58,914 nucleotides of DNA from Mesostigma viride (lineage: Eukaryota > Streptophyta > Mesostigmatophyceae > Mesostigmatales > Mesostigmataceae): contig RPFO01002200.1 in assembly GCA_009746045.1 (NCBI GenBank), positions 2,501-61,414 on the forward strand, given 5' to 3'. This document shows, piece after piece, positions 32,662-44,761 of this stretch. Positions within the stretch are counted from its first letter, which is position 1. Every line of letters starts with the position of its first letter. Made by a program: the position numbers and the translations under genes. The notes under the pieces were generated by a model. That model ran no database searches. It was not told the DNA's origin and was given only the letters and a program-made list of their open reading frames with translations.

Positions 32662-33836
32662 GTGGGTATTTATATTATCCAATTAATAACCAGAGATGTA
32701 AAATTGGTAGGTAGTATCAGCCCATCCACAAAGACAGTCAGTATTGTACGCGGCAGGGCTGAATTCGGCGGCCGCGGTTGGAGCCTACTCGATTGCGCAG
32801 TGACTCAACTGCGCGAGGCCGTGGCGTTCAGTTCAGTTCAGTTGAGTTCAGTTGGATCCCACGCCGGTCCAGCCCGACAGAGATCACGGCAGTGGTGTAG
32901 TCCGAATAATAAATTCGTCTTGCTGTGGCGGCCACGCTTGATAGCTATTGTCAGGGACGGGCAGAAGAAAATCGCTTGGTGCCGTTGGTTTCAGTTACAT
33001 ATTCCCTGGCTGAGAAGTGAGAAGTGCTTGGAGTGCCAACTAGGCAGCCGAAATACATGACACGCGCTCGTGGGTAGTATTCTTTGCCAGGCCTGAGCTT
33101 CCCGATCTTTAACCGCCAGGCCTGAGCTTCCCGATTAGGCAAATCGTGTGCCTAATACGAGTGTGAACAACAGGATCTACAGTGCTGTAAGCGGAACCGC
33201 GGGATAAAGAGCAGAATCTATTTTCAGCAGACAATCACAAAGGCTGGCATGGCAAAGGCTGGTATGACAAAGGCTGGGCGCGGCGTTGGGGCGTAACAAG
33301 AGCCGTGCACGCAATGGGCGCATATTGTCTCGCCACTCACGTGACACGTGTCCCGTTAATTCCGGTCCTCGGACACCGGCGCGGGAATTACTCAACTCAA
33401 CGGTGAGTACGGTCCTCGGGTCCTGTCAAATGCCACGTATTCACAATCATTTCCTAGAAAGACCTGCAATCCACACTGCTCAGTGGTCCGGCGGACATCC
33501 TTGGCTCATCCTCATTAGCAATGAGTTTTTGTAAACAACAGGCACAGTGTCTGTTGTTTACAAAAACTCTATTAGCAATCCATCGCTACTGTAGAAAGGC
33601 TACGCCTGATGATGTAACCCCAATCCAAGGACGCGACGTTTATTTCCTTGCGCGCACTGGGGGTCAGGTCAAGAACCTGCCATTGAGAATCCAAGGCATT
33701 CACCGATACACCTGGCTTTATTTTCCATGATATAGCAATTGCTTGGAAACCTAGGTTACTGCCAAGCCTTCTGTCGTGCTGTCTATCTACGTGAAAGGGG
33801 AATAAGCAACTGGTCAGCACTTTGCTTCGGCATCAC
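32662..33836. other. Intergenic sequence upstream of epimerase gene
   Basis: No credible gene. Contains a short TTCAG-type repeat (about 32829-32855), a tandem GCCAGGCCTGAGCTTCCCGAT motif (cut short here: CCTGAGCTTCCCGAT at 33093 and 33121) and the palindrome at 33514-33579. The promoter of the downstream gene must lie here, but no clear TATA box is seen. Confidence 0.5.
33514..33579. repeat. 47-bp near-perfect palindrome flanked by 9-bp direct repeats
   Basis: ATTAGCAAT (33514-33522) and ATTAGCAAT (33571-33579) flank a palindrome at 33523-33569. Its arms, GAGTTTTTGTAAACAACAG and its complement, pair over 19 bp and extend inward through CAC-A-GTG with one wobble. One extra T at 33570 separates the right arm from the repeat. 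This looks like a miniature insertion with a 9-bp target duplication. Confidence 0.85.
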
Positions 33837-36800
33837 ATGCGTTTTATTTTTACAATGGCGATGGCGAGCCCGCGATTCCTGATGAAACGCCGGATAACTG
33901 TATTCCTGGTTTGGGGGTTGCAACTGTGCTTTGGCCGGGGTATGCCTTGGCAGGAGAGTCCCTTGCTTGACGTGGGCGTGAGGATGGAGCGCATTCTGTT
34001 GGCGAATATAATGCCTTTTTGGTCCCACGTCATCGACGCTAACGGGGGATACGTCTTGAATCATGATGCGAACGGCACCTTGATAGGCCCGTCGACCAAG
34101 CATCTCGTTACTCAAGCGCGCATGGTGTGGTTTTTCTCAAAATTGTACAACTCAAAGCGGTACAGTAAGCGACAGTACCTTCACGCGTCAACCCACGGCT
34201 TTCACTTTCTAAGGATGCATATGTGGGATTCCAAGTACGGCGGATTTTTCTGGGAGGTGGACGGCGGCCCAGGACACCGCGCTCTGAAGACTGACAAGTC
34301 CCTGTACGGCCAGGCATTTGCTCTCTTCGCGCTCGCGGAGTATATCCAGGTACGTCATGACTCGCAAACTGTGCGCGCCAATGTGGGTGGCTCGCCTGTC
34401 ACAACTAGCATGGCACTATGTCTGCCCATGTGAATCCCACCATAAAGATTGTCACTGTTTGCACACAGATTGTTGGATGCTGCTACTAGTGACCTGGCCC
34501 GTGTTCTGCATCCCTGGCAAGTTCTGTCACTGGTATGGGAGGCCCACCTGTGTCAGGTGGCTTGCTGTCGCAGGCTGCCCGCGGGTACCTATGATGGACA
34601 CGTATGGTGAACCTTCCGTACCGGCCTGAACACTGCATGGGTAGATAGTGCACCGGTAGAGTGAATGGATGTGGGCGCATTGTGGGTGGGTACGTATGCC
34701 ACCCATTGCGTGAGGGCGCGTTGTGGGTGGGCGCACACGCCATGAGTGCCCGTTGCCTTGGGGACCTGCTCGGTGCCTTGCTTCTTTTGTAACATTTGCT
34801 TGGGTGCCTGGCTTCTGTTGTAACATGGCTCGGGTGCCTTGCTTCTACTGTAACATGGCTTGGGTTCCCATCAGGCGGCCGCATGCCAGCAACCGCCTGC
34901 GGGCGCGTTGTGGTTGGGCGCGCATGCCGCGGTATAGTGCCCACATGCCGCGGTATAGTTCCCACACTCCATGAGTGCCCGTTTGTTTGGGGACTCTGGT
35001 GCCTTGCTTCTAATTTATCATGGCTCAGGTGCCTGGCTTCTATATAAGACGGCTAAGCTTGCCCGGGTGGCTTGACACAGCTAATGGCCACTGGGTGTGC
35101 CATTCGGCGTTTGTCCGCTTCCGGATGCCACCTGTCTGCGTGCCACATGTCGCCCTTGCCACGTGTGCATGTGGCACTCCCTGGCCCAGGCGTCCGGTGA
35201 CCCAGATGCCTGGGCCCTAGCAGGGCGGCTGTCCAGCCTGCTGCACCGGCACGCCCGCGACGCCCTCTTCGGCGGCTACTTTGAGCAGCTGCCGCGCGAT
35301 TGGTCCCAACCGACCCACTCCCACCTGGCTCCGCCCTCGCCAGCAGCAGACGCGCAGGACGCCCCTTGGCGCTCGCGCCCGCGTGGCCAGGTGGGCCAGC
35401 ACGCAGGGAGGGAGGATATCCCCCTGAGCTACCTGGGCATCCCTGCGCACATGAAGACGATGAACACCCACCTGCACCTGATGGAGGCCTACACCAAGTA
35501 CCACGCGCTGTGCGCCCGCCAGCAGCGCGCCCACGTGGCGCCGGCGCTCGCACCGGCGCCCGCAGGGCTAGATGTGCTGGCACACGCAGGGATCAATGTG
35601 ATGGCGCACACGCAGGGAAATGTGCAGTCACAGGGGCATGCAGGGGCCACACTGGACGCCAGCACCATGAACGGCCGGGCCGCCACCGCCCGCCCCTGCC
35701 CACGCGACGTGGCGGGCACGGTCGCTGGCACATGGACGTGGCAGAGGGGTCCCAGGGGGTCCAACGCCTCCCTGCAGGCAGCCGGGGCGGCGCCCCCAGG
35801 GTGCGAAGGCCACGCACGCGGCGAGTGCCCCGGCCACGCGGTCGACAAAGGCGTGCTGGCCGAGCTGTTTCTGATCATGGGCGATGGCGTCGTGCGGCAC
35901 AAGTGGGGCGCCTGCTCCGACATGCACGCGCGCGACTGGGCGCCGCTCATGACCAGCCGGGCGCACGGCAGGCTGCCACCTGGCGCGCGCGTGTCGTACG
36001 GCCACGACCTGGAGAACGTGTGGATGCTGGTCGACGCGGCGCTTGCGATGGGGGTGGCCTCCCTGGGCCCCCTGCTGCCCCTGCTTCGCCGCCTGTTCGA
36101 CTACTCGCTGGCACACGGGGCGGACAAGGAGGACGGCGGCGTGTTTGAGTCGGGACCGCTGGGGGGGGATGCCGACATGCGCGGCAAGGTGTGGTGGGTG
36201 CAGGCGGAGGCGATGGTGGCGGCGCTCTACATGTACAGGTGGGTGGGTGGGCATGCGCGGCAAGGCGCCGTGGATGGCAGGCGATGGTGGCGGTGCTCGC
36301 CATGTACAGGTGGGTGGCCATGCGGGCACCGGGACTAGAACCTATGGACTATAGGATGCTACCAAGGCTCTGTGCTAGCAAGGCTCTAGTCTAGAACTGG
36401 ACTAGAATGGATCATAGGATGCTACCAAGGCTCTGTGCTAGCAAGGCTCTAGTCTAGAACTAGACTAGAATGGATTATAGGATGCTACCAAGGTTCTGTA
36501 AGGGGCATACCGGGGGTAGGGGGGAGAGCGGGCTGGTGGGGGATGGTTGGTGACCGGTTGTGCGGGGGGGGCCAAAGGGCCATGTTTGCCGTGGGGAGGG
36601 GCTAGATGCACTAGGGCAGGAGTGACGGGGAAGAGGACGCAGGCAGGGATGGGCAGCTAACGGTGGCAAAAGCGCCCCCAGGTGTTGAGAAGCATTCAGC
36701 GTGGAGGGCCAGGGGATATTGCACGACCCGTGGGTGATGGTCTCCGTGGGTGGGGGCCGTCGCGCCACTGCGGTGTGGCAAGCCATGGCTGGGTGATGTG

Positions 36801-38092
36801 GCGCCACCGCGGCGTGTCTGGGTGAAGGACTGAAGGGACGTGGGGAGCGGGCTCCACCGTGGCAGTGGCAGCATGCATGCCATGATGCGTGGCAGCGGCA
36901 GCATGCATGCCATGATGCGTGGCAGCGGCAGCATGCATGCGATGATGTGTGGCAGTGGCAGCATGCATGCCATGATGCGTGGCAGCGGCAGCATGCATGC
37001 CATGATGTGTGGCAGCGGCAGCATGCATGCCATGATGCGTGGCAGCGGCAGCATGCATGCCATGATGCGTGGCAGCGGCAGCATGCATGCGATGATGCGT
37101 GGCAGCGGCAGCATGCATGCCATGATGCGTGGCAGCGGCAGCATGCATGCGATGATACGTGGCAGCGGCAGGCAGCATGCATGCGATGATACGTGGCAGC
37201 GGCAGCATGCATGCCATGATGCGTGGCAGTGGCAGCATGCATGCCATGATGCGTGACAGCGGCAGCATGCATGCCATGATGCGTGGCAGCGGCAGCATGC
37301 ATGCGATGATACGTGGCAGCGGCAGGCAGCATGCATGCGATGATACGTGGCAGCGGCAGCATGCATGCCATGATGCGTGCCGATGCTAGCGTGCCGGACC
37401 TTGCAGCCAACCGCGCGCTGCATCTCGGTGGCGCGGTTCCAGGGTCAGCCAGCGCGCTGCGTCTTGGTGGCCCGGTTCCAGGGTCAGCCAGCGCGCTGCG
37501 TCTTTGGTGGTAGGGCCACTGCCTCGGAGCCTTGCACAAGCAAGACACGGAAGCCTGTGGAGGTTTCGTGTCTGAGTAACACCAACACCGGCTGAGACAG
37601 CGTACGATGCGGTCGGTACAGCGCTCGATGGCTGGGCACCCTGATGTGCATGCAACTAGTGAGCACCTTTCTGAGGGAAGTCACCACGGCTGGACACGAT
37701 GATGCATGCCACAAAAATGCTTACCTTTCCTTTGTGAAGTTGCATCGTTGGGACCATGGTGCAGGCTGACTGCGGAGCAGCAGTACCTGGACTTCCTCCT
37801 GAAGACACTCTCGTGGGTGGAGACGTGCCAGGTGGACTGGGACCACGGCGAGTGGCACGCACGGCTGGACTTGGCCGACCGCGACAGTGCAGCCAACAAT
37901 GCGACAGGTGGTACGGCCAACAATGCGACAGGTGGCACGGCCAACAACGCGACAGGTGGGGCCAGGGAGTGGCGGCCCGCGCGCGACTTGGCCAAGGCGG
38001 ATGGCTGGAAGTCAGCGTACCACAATGGCAGGGCGATGCTAAAATGCCTCCAACTGTTGGACACGTGGCCTGGTCTAGAGAGGGGGGAGTAA
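33837..38092 (+). CDS. AGE-family sugar epimerase (cellobiose 2-epimerase-like)
   Basis: Exons 33837-34349, 35190-36238, 37765-38092; coding 1890 nt (629 aa), phases close, GT/AG at each junction. Family members isomerise at C2 of an unphosphorylated sugar or N-acyl sugar in an (alpha/alpha)6 barrel. Motifs in order: ANIMPFWSHVIDANGGYVLN, STKHLVTQARMVWFFS, DSKYGGFFWEVDG, KSLYGQAFALFALAEY, GGYFEQLPRDW, KTMNTHLHLMEAYTKYH (about 35454), SYGHDLENVWML (about 35994), KVWWVQAEAMVAALYMYR and SAYHNGRAMLKCLQLL (about 38018). The MNTHLH, YGHDLE and WWxQAEA blocks match bacterial cellobiose 2-epimerases better than animal RENBP. The protein is longer than the usual ~400 aa because of Ala/Gly/His-rich inserts in exon 2 and an NNATGG repeat in exon 3. 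The N-terminus has a short hydrophobic stretch (ITVFLVWGLQLCFG) that could be a signal or anchor. The start choice is uncertain (alternatives at 33855, 33861 and 33882). Confidence 0.88.
34785..34870. repeat. ~30-bp repeat in epimerase intron 1
   Basis: About three copies of GTAACATGGCT-GGGTGCCT-GCTTCT-type sequence within the 840-bp intron 34350-35189. A further related copy lies near 35020. The intron also carries a duplicated ATGCCGCGGTATAGT (34925-34960). Confidence 0.7.
36345..36500. repeat. ~66-bp repeat in epimerase intron 2
   Basis: About 2.3 copies of a unit containing GGATGCTACCAAGGCTCTGT and CTAGTCTAGAACT, inside the 1526-bp intron 36239-37764. Confidence 0.9.
36862..37380. repeat. 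30-bp minisatellite in epimerase intron 2
   Basis: About 17 copies of GGCAGCGGCAGCATGCATGC plus CATGATGCGT, with C/G changes in the ATGC(C/G)ATGAT part and two 4-nt insertions (GGCA) near 37170 and 37326. Met/His/Ala- or His/Cys-rich frames here are artefacts. Confidence 0.95.
37891..37965 (+). repeat. 24-bp coding repeat in epimerase exon 3
   Basis: Three copies of CCAACAATGCGACAGGTGG plus a short linker, translated as NNATGGTA repeats. The unit length is a multiple of three, so the frame is kept. It probably forms a flexible loop. Confidence 0.9.
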
Positions 38093-38989
38093 CTCTGAGT
38101 CAAACTAGAAATAGGTCTGGAGAGGGGGTAGTAACCCTGTGCTAAACTAGAAGTAGGTCTAGAGAGGGGGTAGCCTGTTGTCTAGCTAGCGGAGACGTCA
38201 GTCTCGACCAGACCTATGTCCAAGGTATGCAGAGCAATAGGATTTGGTTGACCCCTGTTTAATCTCCAACTTGGAGGCAGAGGGCAACTGCAGTTCTACT
38301 TTTTACATAGACGGCACAGATGCTGTGTCACGTGTAGGCAATCGCCTGTGTTTTACTTGGAAGCGAATGCAGGGAGACAAGGCCTGAGCTCAGGTCTGCG
38401 CGACGGATGAGACTGGGCATCCTGATAATGTGCTGGGGCAGCCATGGCTTGCGCAGCGCAGTGAATGCCACCAGCGGATGCAGCATTGCCGATTTTGAAA
38501 CATCCAATTTATCAGCGATCCGGCCTGTGATCAGGTTGCACCTAAATTTCGCCATTATTATTTTCCTTATCAGGAGGTTTTGGTTCCATGAACTCTGGTT
38601 GGTCCACATGTTTTATAACTAAGAGGGGGCTTCTTTGCCTATTTTTTGGCACTAGAAAACGCCAGTGTTGGCGAGCATGTTACCCGGATAGGTCACACCT
38701 GCGGGGGCACCGTTACCGAGATTTGCCTTCAACATGAAAAACTTCAAGTAGGCTGGCAGCCATTATAAGCTACTGGTATTGCCTCTACCACAATGCCCTG
38801 TAAACTGATAAGACAACCACCCAACCTACCAGTTGTTGGTCGGCAGGAGATCTAGATATCAATTGTCCAGACCAGGCGAGCAAGTCGCGCCGCCCGCCTG
38901 GAGGGTGCCCTATATGTTATCTCACGCCGCACACACGTCCCCGCCAGCCTCCCCCCAACCCCCTGCCGACACCGCGGTCCCCGGCGCCC
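38093..38989. other. 3' UTR of epimerase gene and spacer
   Basis: Just after the stop, about three copies of a GTCTAGAGAGGGGGTAG/CTAAACTAGAAGTAG-type unit lie at 38075-38175. No gene is seen to 38850. From 38850 the sequence becomes GC-rich and probably belongs to the 5' part of the following LINE, whose exact start is not seen. Confidence 0.5.
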
Positions 38990-41900
38990 CCTGCTGGGCC
39001 AACGCCGGCACCACTCGCTGCGCATCGCTACCTACAATGTCCGCACCCTGCCCGGGGGAGATGCCCCGGCCCGCGGGCCAACGAGCTTGTCCACTACTGC
39101 AGCCTATGCGGCATTGATGTGCTTGGGGTCCAAGAGCACCGACGCTCCTTTGAGGGCCCCGTTCAGCATGTCACCCTCGCACTACAATGGCAACTGCTGT
39201 GCGGACCAGCGCATGCACCGGGTCAGGGAGGAGTGGGCTTGCTGTGCTCCCCCACCGCTGCCGCCCAGCTCGTGGACCACAACTTTGCTCGGATCCTTCA
39301 GTGCACTTTCCGCTCCCTTGAAGGATGGACCCCCATTATGCTCTCGGTAATTGTCGGATATGCCCCACATGCTGGGCACCCGGCCGAGGACCGCGCAGCG
39401 TTCTTCAACCAGTTGCTCGACATCAGTAGAGAAACAGATCCCACGTCAATACATCGTTGCCATCTTGGTGGATGCCAACGCGACCCTGCCCGTGGGCCGC
39501 GGGGGCTGCATGTATGCGCCGCGCCTAACCAATAGCAATGCCAACACCCCCCTACTTGAGCAACTGCTCACTGAGGGGGACTTGACTGCTGCCAATACGC
39601 TGTTTGCTAAACCGCCTGATGCACTAGTGACCTTTGTGGGCCCCATGCGCAGGGCGGCTGGCTCGATGCTCCCTCGGCGGCGATGTGTGTGCTTGGACTA
39701 CATACTTGTGCGCAAGTGCTGGCGCTCTTCCGTCATCGATGCCCGTACGCTGACCACCAGTGTCGCATCGGAACACCGCATGGTCACCGCAACCTTGCGC
39801 CTACGTCTTCAGGCCCCTGCGCGCCGCCGCCCTGACTGGACCTGCTTACGCCCCGTCCGTGGGCGCAGGGAGAAGTGGTCAGCGGATGAGATACGCCGCG
39901 ATGCAATCAGGTCTGCCTTCGTGGACGCGCAACCTTTGATGTACCTGGACGCAGATCACGGTGTAGATCTCACGCCACCCTACGAACTGTTCATGCGATC
40001 GGTGGAGCTTGGCTCTAAGCTTCTCCCCGAGCAACCCCGCGCCTGACCAGCCCCGCTCTACCTGCGCGACGCCCGGGTGGTTGCCGCCCGGCTGGCGCTA
40101 TAGCGCAGGCGCGCCGCCGCGGCCGGGGAGGACCTGTACCCGTACCAGGAACGGCTTTATTACTCAAGCATATACTCAGCCGCACATGCGGAGGAGGTGG
40201 AGACACTTGCCGCCGAAATCAATCGCCACACGGCCGCCAACCAGCACAAGGCGGCCTGGCGCTCTCTCGACCGTCTCACCGGACGCCGGGAAACGCAATG
40301 GGCTGACATCCCAGGCCCCCCCAGTGAACGCCTTAAGAGATTTGGTTCAGCTCCCAGGCCAAACTATCGGGGGCCCCTGGCCCGCCCCCCCCGCTTGACT
40401 GACCCCGCTGCAGCTGCACGCCCTGCGGCCAGCCGAGGCAGCCCCATTGAGCCCCCGCAGGCGCCCACCAGCGAGACGGACTACCTGGTCCCACCGCTCT
40501 CCGGCCCCCTGGTGGACGGCCCCCACGACGAGTGGACTCCCCAGGAATGGGCTGCTGCCATCTCCACCCTCCGCAATGATGCTGCCATGGGAGTGGACAA
40601 TGTTTCACCGGAGGTGGTTAAGATGCCTGAGCTTGAGCCTTTCCTCCGGGGTGTTTGCAACCGGATTCTACGAGATGGCCTCCCCCCGCCGACGTATTGG
40701 AAGACCGCTGTCCGGGTCATGCTCTACAAGGGCAAGGGGTCCGCCGCGGATACCGGCAACTACCGCGGCGTATGCCTCCAAAGCTGCGTGCTGAAAGTCT
40801 TCATGCGTCTCCTGCTGAACCGCATGCGCGCCAGCCTCAATCCCCACCTAGGTGAGTCCCAGATGGGCTTCCGTGTTGGTCGCAATTGTGTTATGGTCAC
40901 TATTACCGCGCGCCGCCCGATCGAGGAAGTGGGCCGCCTGGCCCCCGGCCTCTTGCCGTTGCTATTGATCTTCGTGTCCAGATTACACCAAGGCATTCGA
41001 TACAGTTATATGGGACGCCCTGTGGGTGGTCCTTCACCTGTTCCGTGTCCCATCGTACATCGTTGAGATCATCCGCCAGTTCTATGAAGGGTCCCAAGCC
41101 CAGGTCCGTACCGCCGACGGCGTCACTCCGGCGTTCCACCTGCACACCAGGGTGTGGCAGGGCTGTGTGCTCTCCCCATATCTATTCATCATTATGGTGG
41201 ACTATATTATGCGGCGTGCACAAGCCCGCTTCGCCCGGGTGGAGGGGCGCCCGCCGGGGATCGAGGTCACGGAGTACGCCAGCTACGGCGGGGTTGACCC
41301 ACCCTACCGCCTGAGCGATCTGATCTACGCTGATGACACGACACTCGTGGAAACCCCGGTCAGTCAGCCCAACTGTGGCTAGCCAGCTTATCACTGGAAG
41401 CGCGGGCGGTGGGGCTTATGATCAGCAAGAAAACTTAGGTCATGGCCATCGGCTTCCCTGCTGGGATAGCCCCACCCACCCTCCTCTTGCTGGACGGCAG
41501 CCCCGTCCCCCCGGCGACTCGCTTCAAGCTCCTTGGCAGCTGGCTTCCCTCCACGGCCGACGACATCAACACCCGCATTGGCCAGGCCTGGGCGGCCCTC
41601 CGCCGCCTCGACAGGTTCTGGACCTGTCGCTACCTGAGTGAGCGACGCAAGCGCATTCTGTTCAAGGCCCTTGTCCTCAGCATCCTCCTTTATGGCTGCG
41701 AGGCGTGGACCCTGGACCAGGCGCTGAGCCAGCAGCTTGACGGCACCGTCACTCGAATGCTCGGTCATATCCTCGGCGTCCGCTACCAAGAACGCCGCAC
41801 CCGGGCCGAGCTCTACTGCGAGCTCCCTCTTGTCACCCATACCATCCGACACCGCCGCCTCCTTTTTGCCGGCCATCTTGCCCGCACAGACCAGGTGAAT

Positions 41901-42053
41901 ACCGATGTGGGCCCTGCCGGGGGGCTTAAGACGGGCCAACCAGGTAGACACCTCCTCCTATGGCAGGGTCCCCTTGTCCCATCGCAACCCACTGGCAAAC
42001 TTGCGCGGTGCCCGGCGCGGCGCGACCCGGACCTATGTGACACAACTGCTTGA
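38990..42053 (+). pseudogene. LINE (RTE/CFDP2-like) endonuclease plus reverse transcriptase, frame-broken
   Basis: APE-type endonuclease blocks in order: LRIATYNVRTLPGG (39016), DVLGVQEHRR (39115), VIVGYAPHAGHPAEDRAAFF (39350), VDANATLPVGRGG (39470), CLDYILVRKCWR (39695), ASEHRMVTATL (39766; the usual SDH reads SEH). RT blocks follow: WAAAISTLRNDAAMGVDNVS (40549), VMLYKGKGSAADTGNYRGV (40719), GESQMGFRVGRN (40852), RVWQGCVLSPYLFIIMVDYI (41150), SDLIYADDTTLVETP (41317, catalytic YADD). C-terminal blocks FKLLGSWLPSTADD, LLYGCEAWTL, HRRLLFAGHLARTDQ and GRHLLLWQGP end at the stop at 42053. At least five frame changes break the coding. It is homologous to family B but is a distinct, longer copy. 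No ORF1 is seen just upstream. Confidence 0.85.
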
Positions 42054-43390
42054 AGATGCAGGGCTTCTGGGACTATCCGTACTTCGCGCCCGCGTGATTG
42101 ACTAGGAGAAGCTGCCATCTGCGATAAGCACCTTCCCGAGGGGTATGCTCCTGTTATCTCCCCACGGGCCCCGCGGCCCGTTGCTAGCCAGGGTAGAAGT
42201 CCGCAGGTGGAGGTTATTGGTCCTGAGGATAGCCGCTATACTACCGCCTCGTCTGCCATTACAGTAGAGGACAGCTCGGATGAGGATTACATCCCCATCT
42301 AGTGCTTATTAACGGTTGGGGGATGATGCAGACGATATTTGTTTAAACTTTTGTGTAATTATTTTTCTAATGAGATTAGCATAGTATTTCGTGGCATGCC
42401 TTTGCGCATGACACGCAAGTACTTACTTACTTACTTTCTATCAATTGTCCACACGGCTAGTCCTGTGGACCTATGCGTACTGTACTCAGCATCAATTGTC
42501 TCACAGGTCCTGGCGCGCTACGGCGCGCTCACCTATCAATTGAGCATCAAGTCCTGTACAAGTCCTGTCAACGTCCTGTGGACTATCAAAGTGACTCTTG
42601 TACATCCTGTGATCATCCACATTGGCGCGCGGCACTGTCGGCACAACCTAGGAAACGTCATATCTTTTACGTTCCATAACCAAATGAGGCGTTCAAGGTG
42701 CCGTTGGAAAGAGCGTAACAGTCTCTATCCATCTAACGTACATTCTTTACGTTAACTTCAATCCCTTCTTTTCTTTAGGGACCAAGTACCCTGTCAGGGA
42801 CCCTTGAAGTATCTTGAGATGTCCTTCACTCCAGCTTGAAGCTTGAACAGATGTCTCCAATGCCAATGCCGTTCCCCCAGCCTTTTCTTTTAAGGAACTT
42901 GAAAAGAAACAGATCTGCCACAGGGAAGAACCATTCCATGAGAGATGGAGAAAAACCTATGGAAGTGGCATTACAGAGTACCACCAGATATTAGAAACAC
43001 AAAATTAAATACATACAGGTTATATTAATTCTATGAGATATTCTCCAGGAATAAATCCCATCACCTCGGTAGAGCCTCCTGTCCGTTGACCTTCTGGCGG
43101 TGAGTTACATTATTCTTAAATACTAATCCCATAAAACCCCGTACATACTTAATATAAGCACAGTAATTAATTAGTTAATTAATTAATTAATAGACACGTG
43201 TCGCGTTTGCGTGCCATTGTATCCTAGCCTATCACTTGGAAGGCATATCCATAGCAATAGAGTACTCTTGTGTGTGATCCACTATATTCCCCCCCACTTT
43301 TTAGCTCGAAAATGGGAAGAGCCAAAAAGTAAAAAAAAGGGGATCACATAGGAAAAAAAAATTCCCATGGCAGGACCACACATGCTTTTC
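42054..43390. other. 3' flank of LINE and AT-rich spacer, no gene
   Basis: 42054-42302 may be the LINE 3' UTR. ACTTACTTACTTACTTTC lies at 42420-42437. A TTAATTAATTAATTAAT run next to the palindrome GACACGTGTC at 43165-43200 looks like another LINE-type terminus. No credible coding region. Confidence 0.5.
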
Positions 43391-43399
43391 AAATAGGCT

Positions 43400-43512
43400 A
43401 AGCAATAACCTCTTCAGTGCTTTTTCAAGGATAAGCATAATCCTCTTCATGGCTTTTTCAAGGATAAGCCTAATCCTCTTCATAGCTTTTTAAAGGATAA
43501 GCTTAATCCTCT
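43400..43512. repeat. ~33-bp repeat (CTTTTTCAAGGATAAGC)
   Basis: Three and a half copies of a unit containing CTTTTTCAAGGATAAGC and ATAATCCTCTTCAT. A short Lys/Leu-rich minus-strand frame through it is an artefact. Confidence 0.9.
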
Positions 43513-44756
43513 TCCAAGTGCTTGATTCTGCAAGCAGCTTGGGTATATCTCCGGCTCAGGCTGTCCGAACTGAACCCGCCAAGGGTTGTTCGCTCGTTTA
43601 AATTTAGTGGAAATGATAGGTGTGGTCCTTGACGGCACCACCACCTTCATGACAGGCAGCGCAGCCAGCCGATTATATTATGAAGATTGCAATAATGCTT
43701 TATGATGAAAGCAATGCCCAAACCATTCATTCCATAACATTTGACAAATTACAATGAATGCTGAGTTGTGCTGCCGCAACTGTAAGAGTAACTACATATC
43801 CTTGAGACCCATCGAAATCACCACAGACCGACCATGACGCCACTGTGGCGCAACAGTGTTTACTTACGTCATTATCTATATCAACTGTGTGACTCTGCGC
43901 TCATGTCCCAGTTACTGGCACACTGGCCAACGACGAACCGGCCCTTTCCCGGGACTGTTCCCGGGTCAGCAGAACGTTTCTCGTCCACAATGCCAACAAC
44001 ATCCCAAACGGATCAAACCACTGTCAATCCTATCAACCATCGTCATGGCAACGACATGCAACCACTCACGGGGGCTGCTCCGGGCTGTTCGAGAAGTTTA
44101 ACCCCATAGCAATAGCCCTAGCTTGTAACCATTGGCGTCACTGCCGCTAAGGCAGCCATGCCTAGAATGTTGCCTAGCTGTGCCAACACACCTAGTCACG
44201 TGCCGCCAATTAACGCACGGTACACAACCAGCCATAGCCTTAGCCTAGTCCTAGTACAGCCATGCTACACCCTGGCTATGTTCAGATTACTTGCCCACGC
44301 TCCTTGCTATGATATGCTCACATGGGTCTTATTGCACCCACAGTTTGCCGGATCGTTAGCCTGTCCTTTTAGCTAGCCGCGCCCGATTGCAGCTGTAGCA
44401 TGCCTTTGGCATGAAGGAGACTGGGGGTCTCTGCCCTTTCTCCTGTAGTGCACACACAGGGATTAAAAGCACTTTGGTGCTCCGTGACTCCCCAACGGGA
44501 GCACGAGTTTAATTAATTAATTAATTAACCCCATGAAGACAACAAACTTAGTTGTGAGGGAGAGAAACGAGCGAACAACGACCACCATGGCCGCTGCGCT
44601 GCTCCTAAATACCTCCAAAAAACCCGGCATCCATGCGCTGTCGCATTTGCCAGCAAGCGGCCGCCTGACGTGCAGTTAGACTGCCAGCAAAATGCAGAGC
44701 AAGTCTGTTCGACAACCACGTGCGAGCCAGCACACCGCACACTACGATCTGCGTAT
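43513..44756. other. Unassigned spacer with one LINE terminus
   Basis: No credible gene. At 44480-44529 there is a family B LINE terminus: hairpin CGTGACTCCC-CAAC-GGGAGCACG followed by a TTAA tail. Most of the rest is unique mixed-composition sequence. Confidence 0.55.
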
Positions 44757-44761
44757 CTAGC
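44757..44761. other. Target site duplication, left (CTAGC)
   Basis: CTAGC immediately left of the copia element. The same five bases follow the right LTR at 50957-50961. Five-base duplications are usual for Ty1/copia elements. Confidence 0.9.

Noticed and set aside
35300-36330. Alternative Arg/Pro-rich ORFs on both strands
   Set aside because: GC-rich shadows of epimerase exon 2, which carries the conserved family motifs.
36840-37400. Met/His- and Cys/His-rich ORFs of up to 357 codons
   Set aside because: Shadow frames of the 30-bp minisatellite inside epimerase intron 2.
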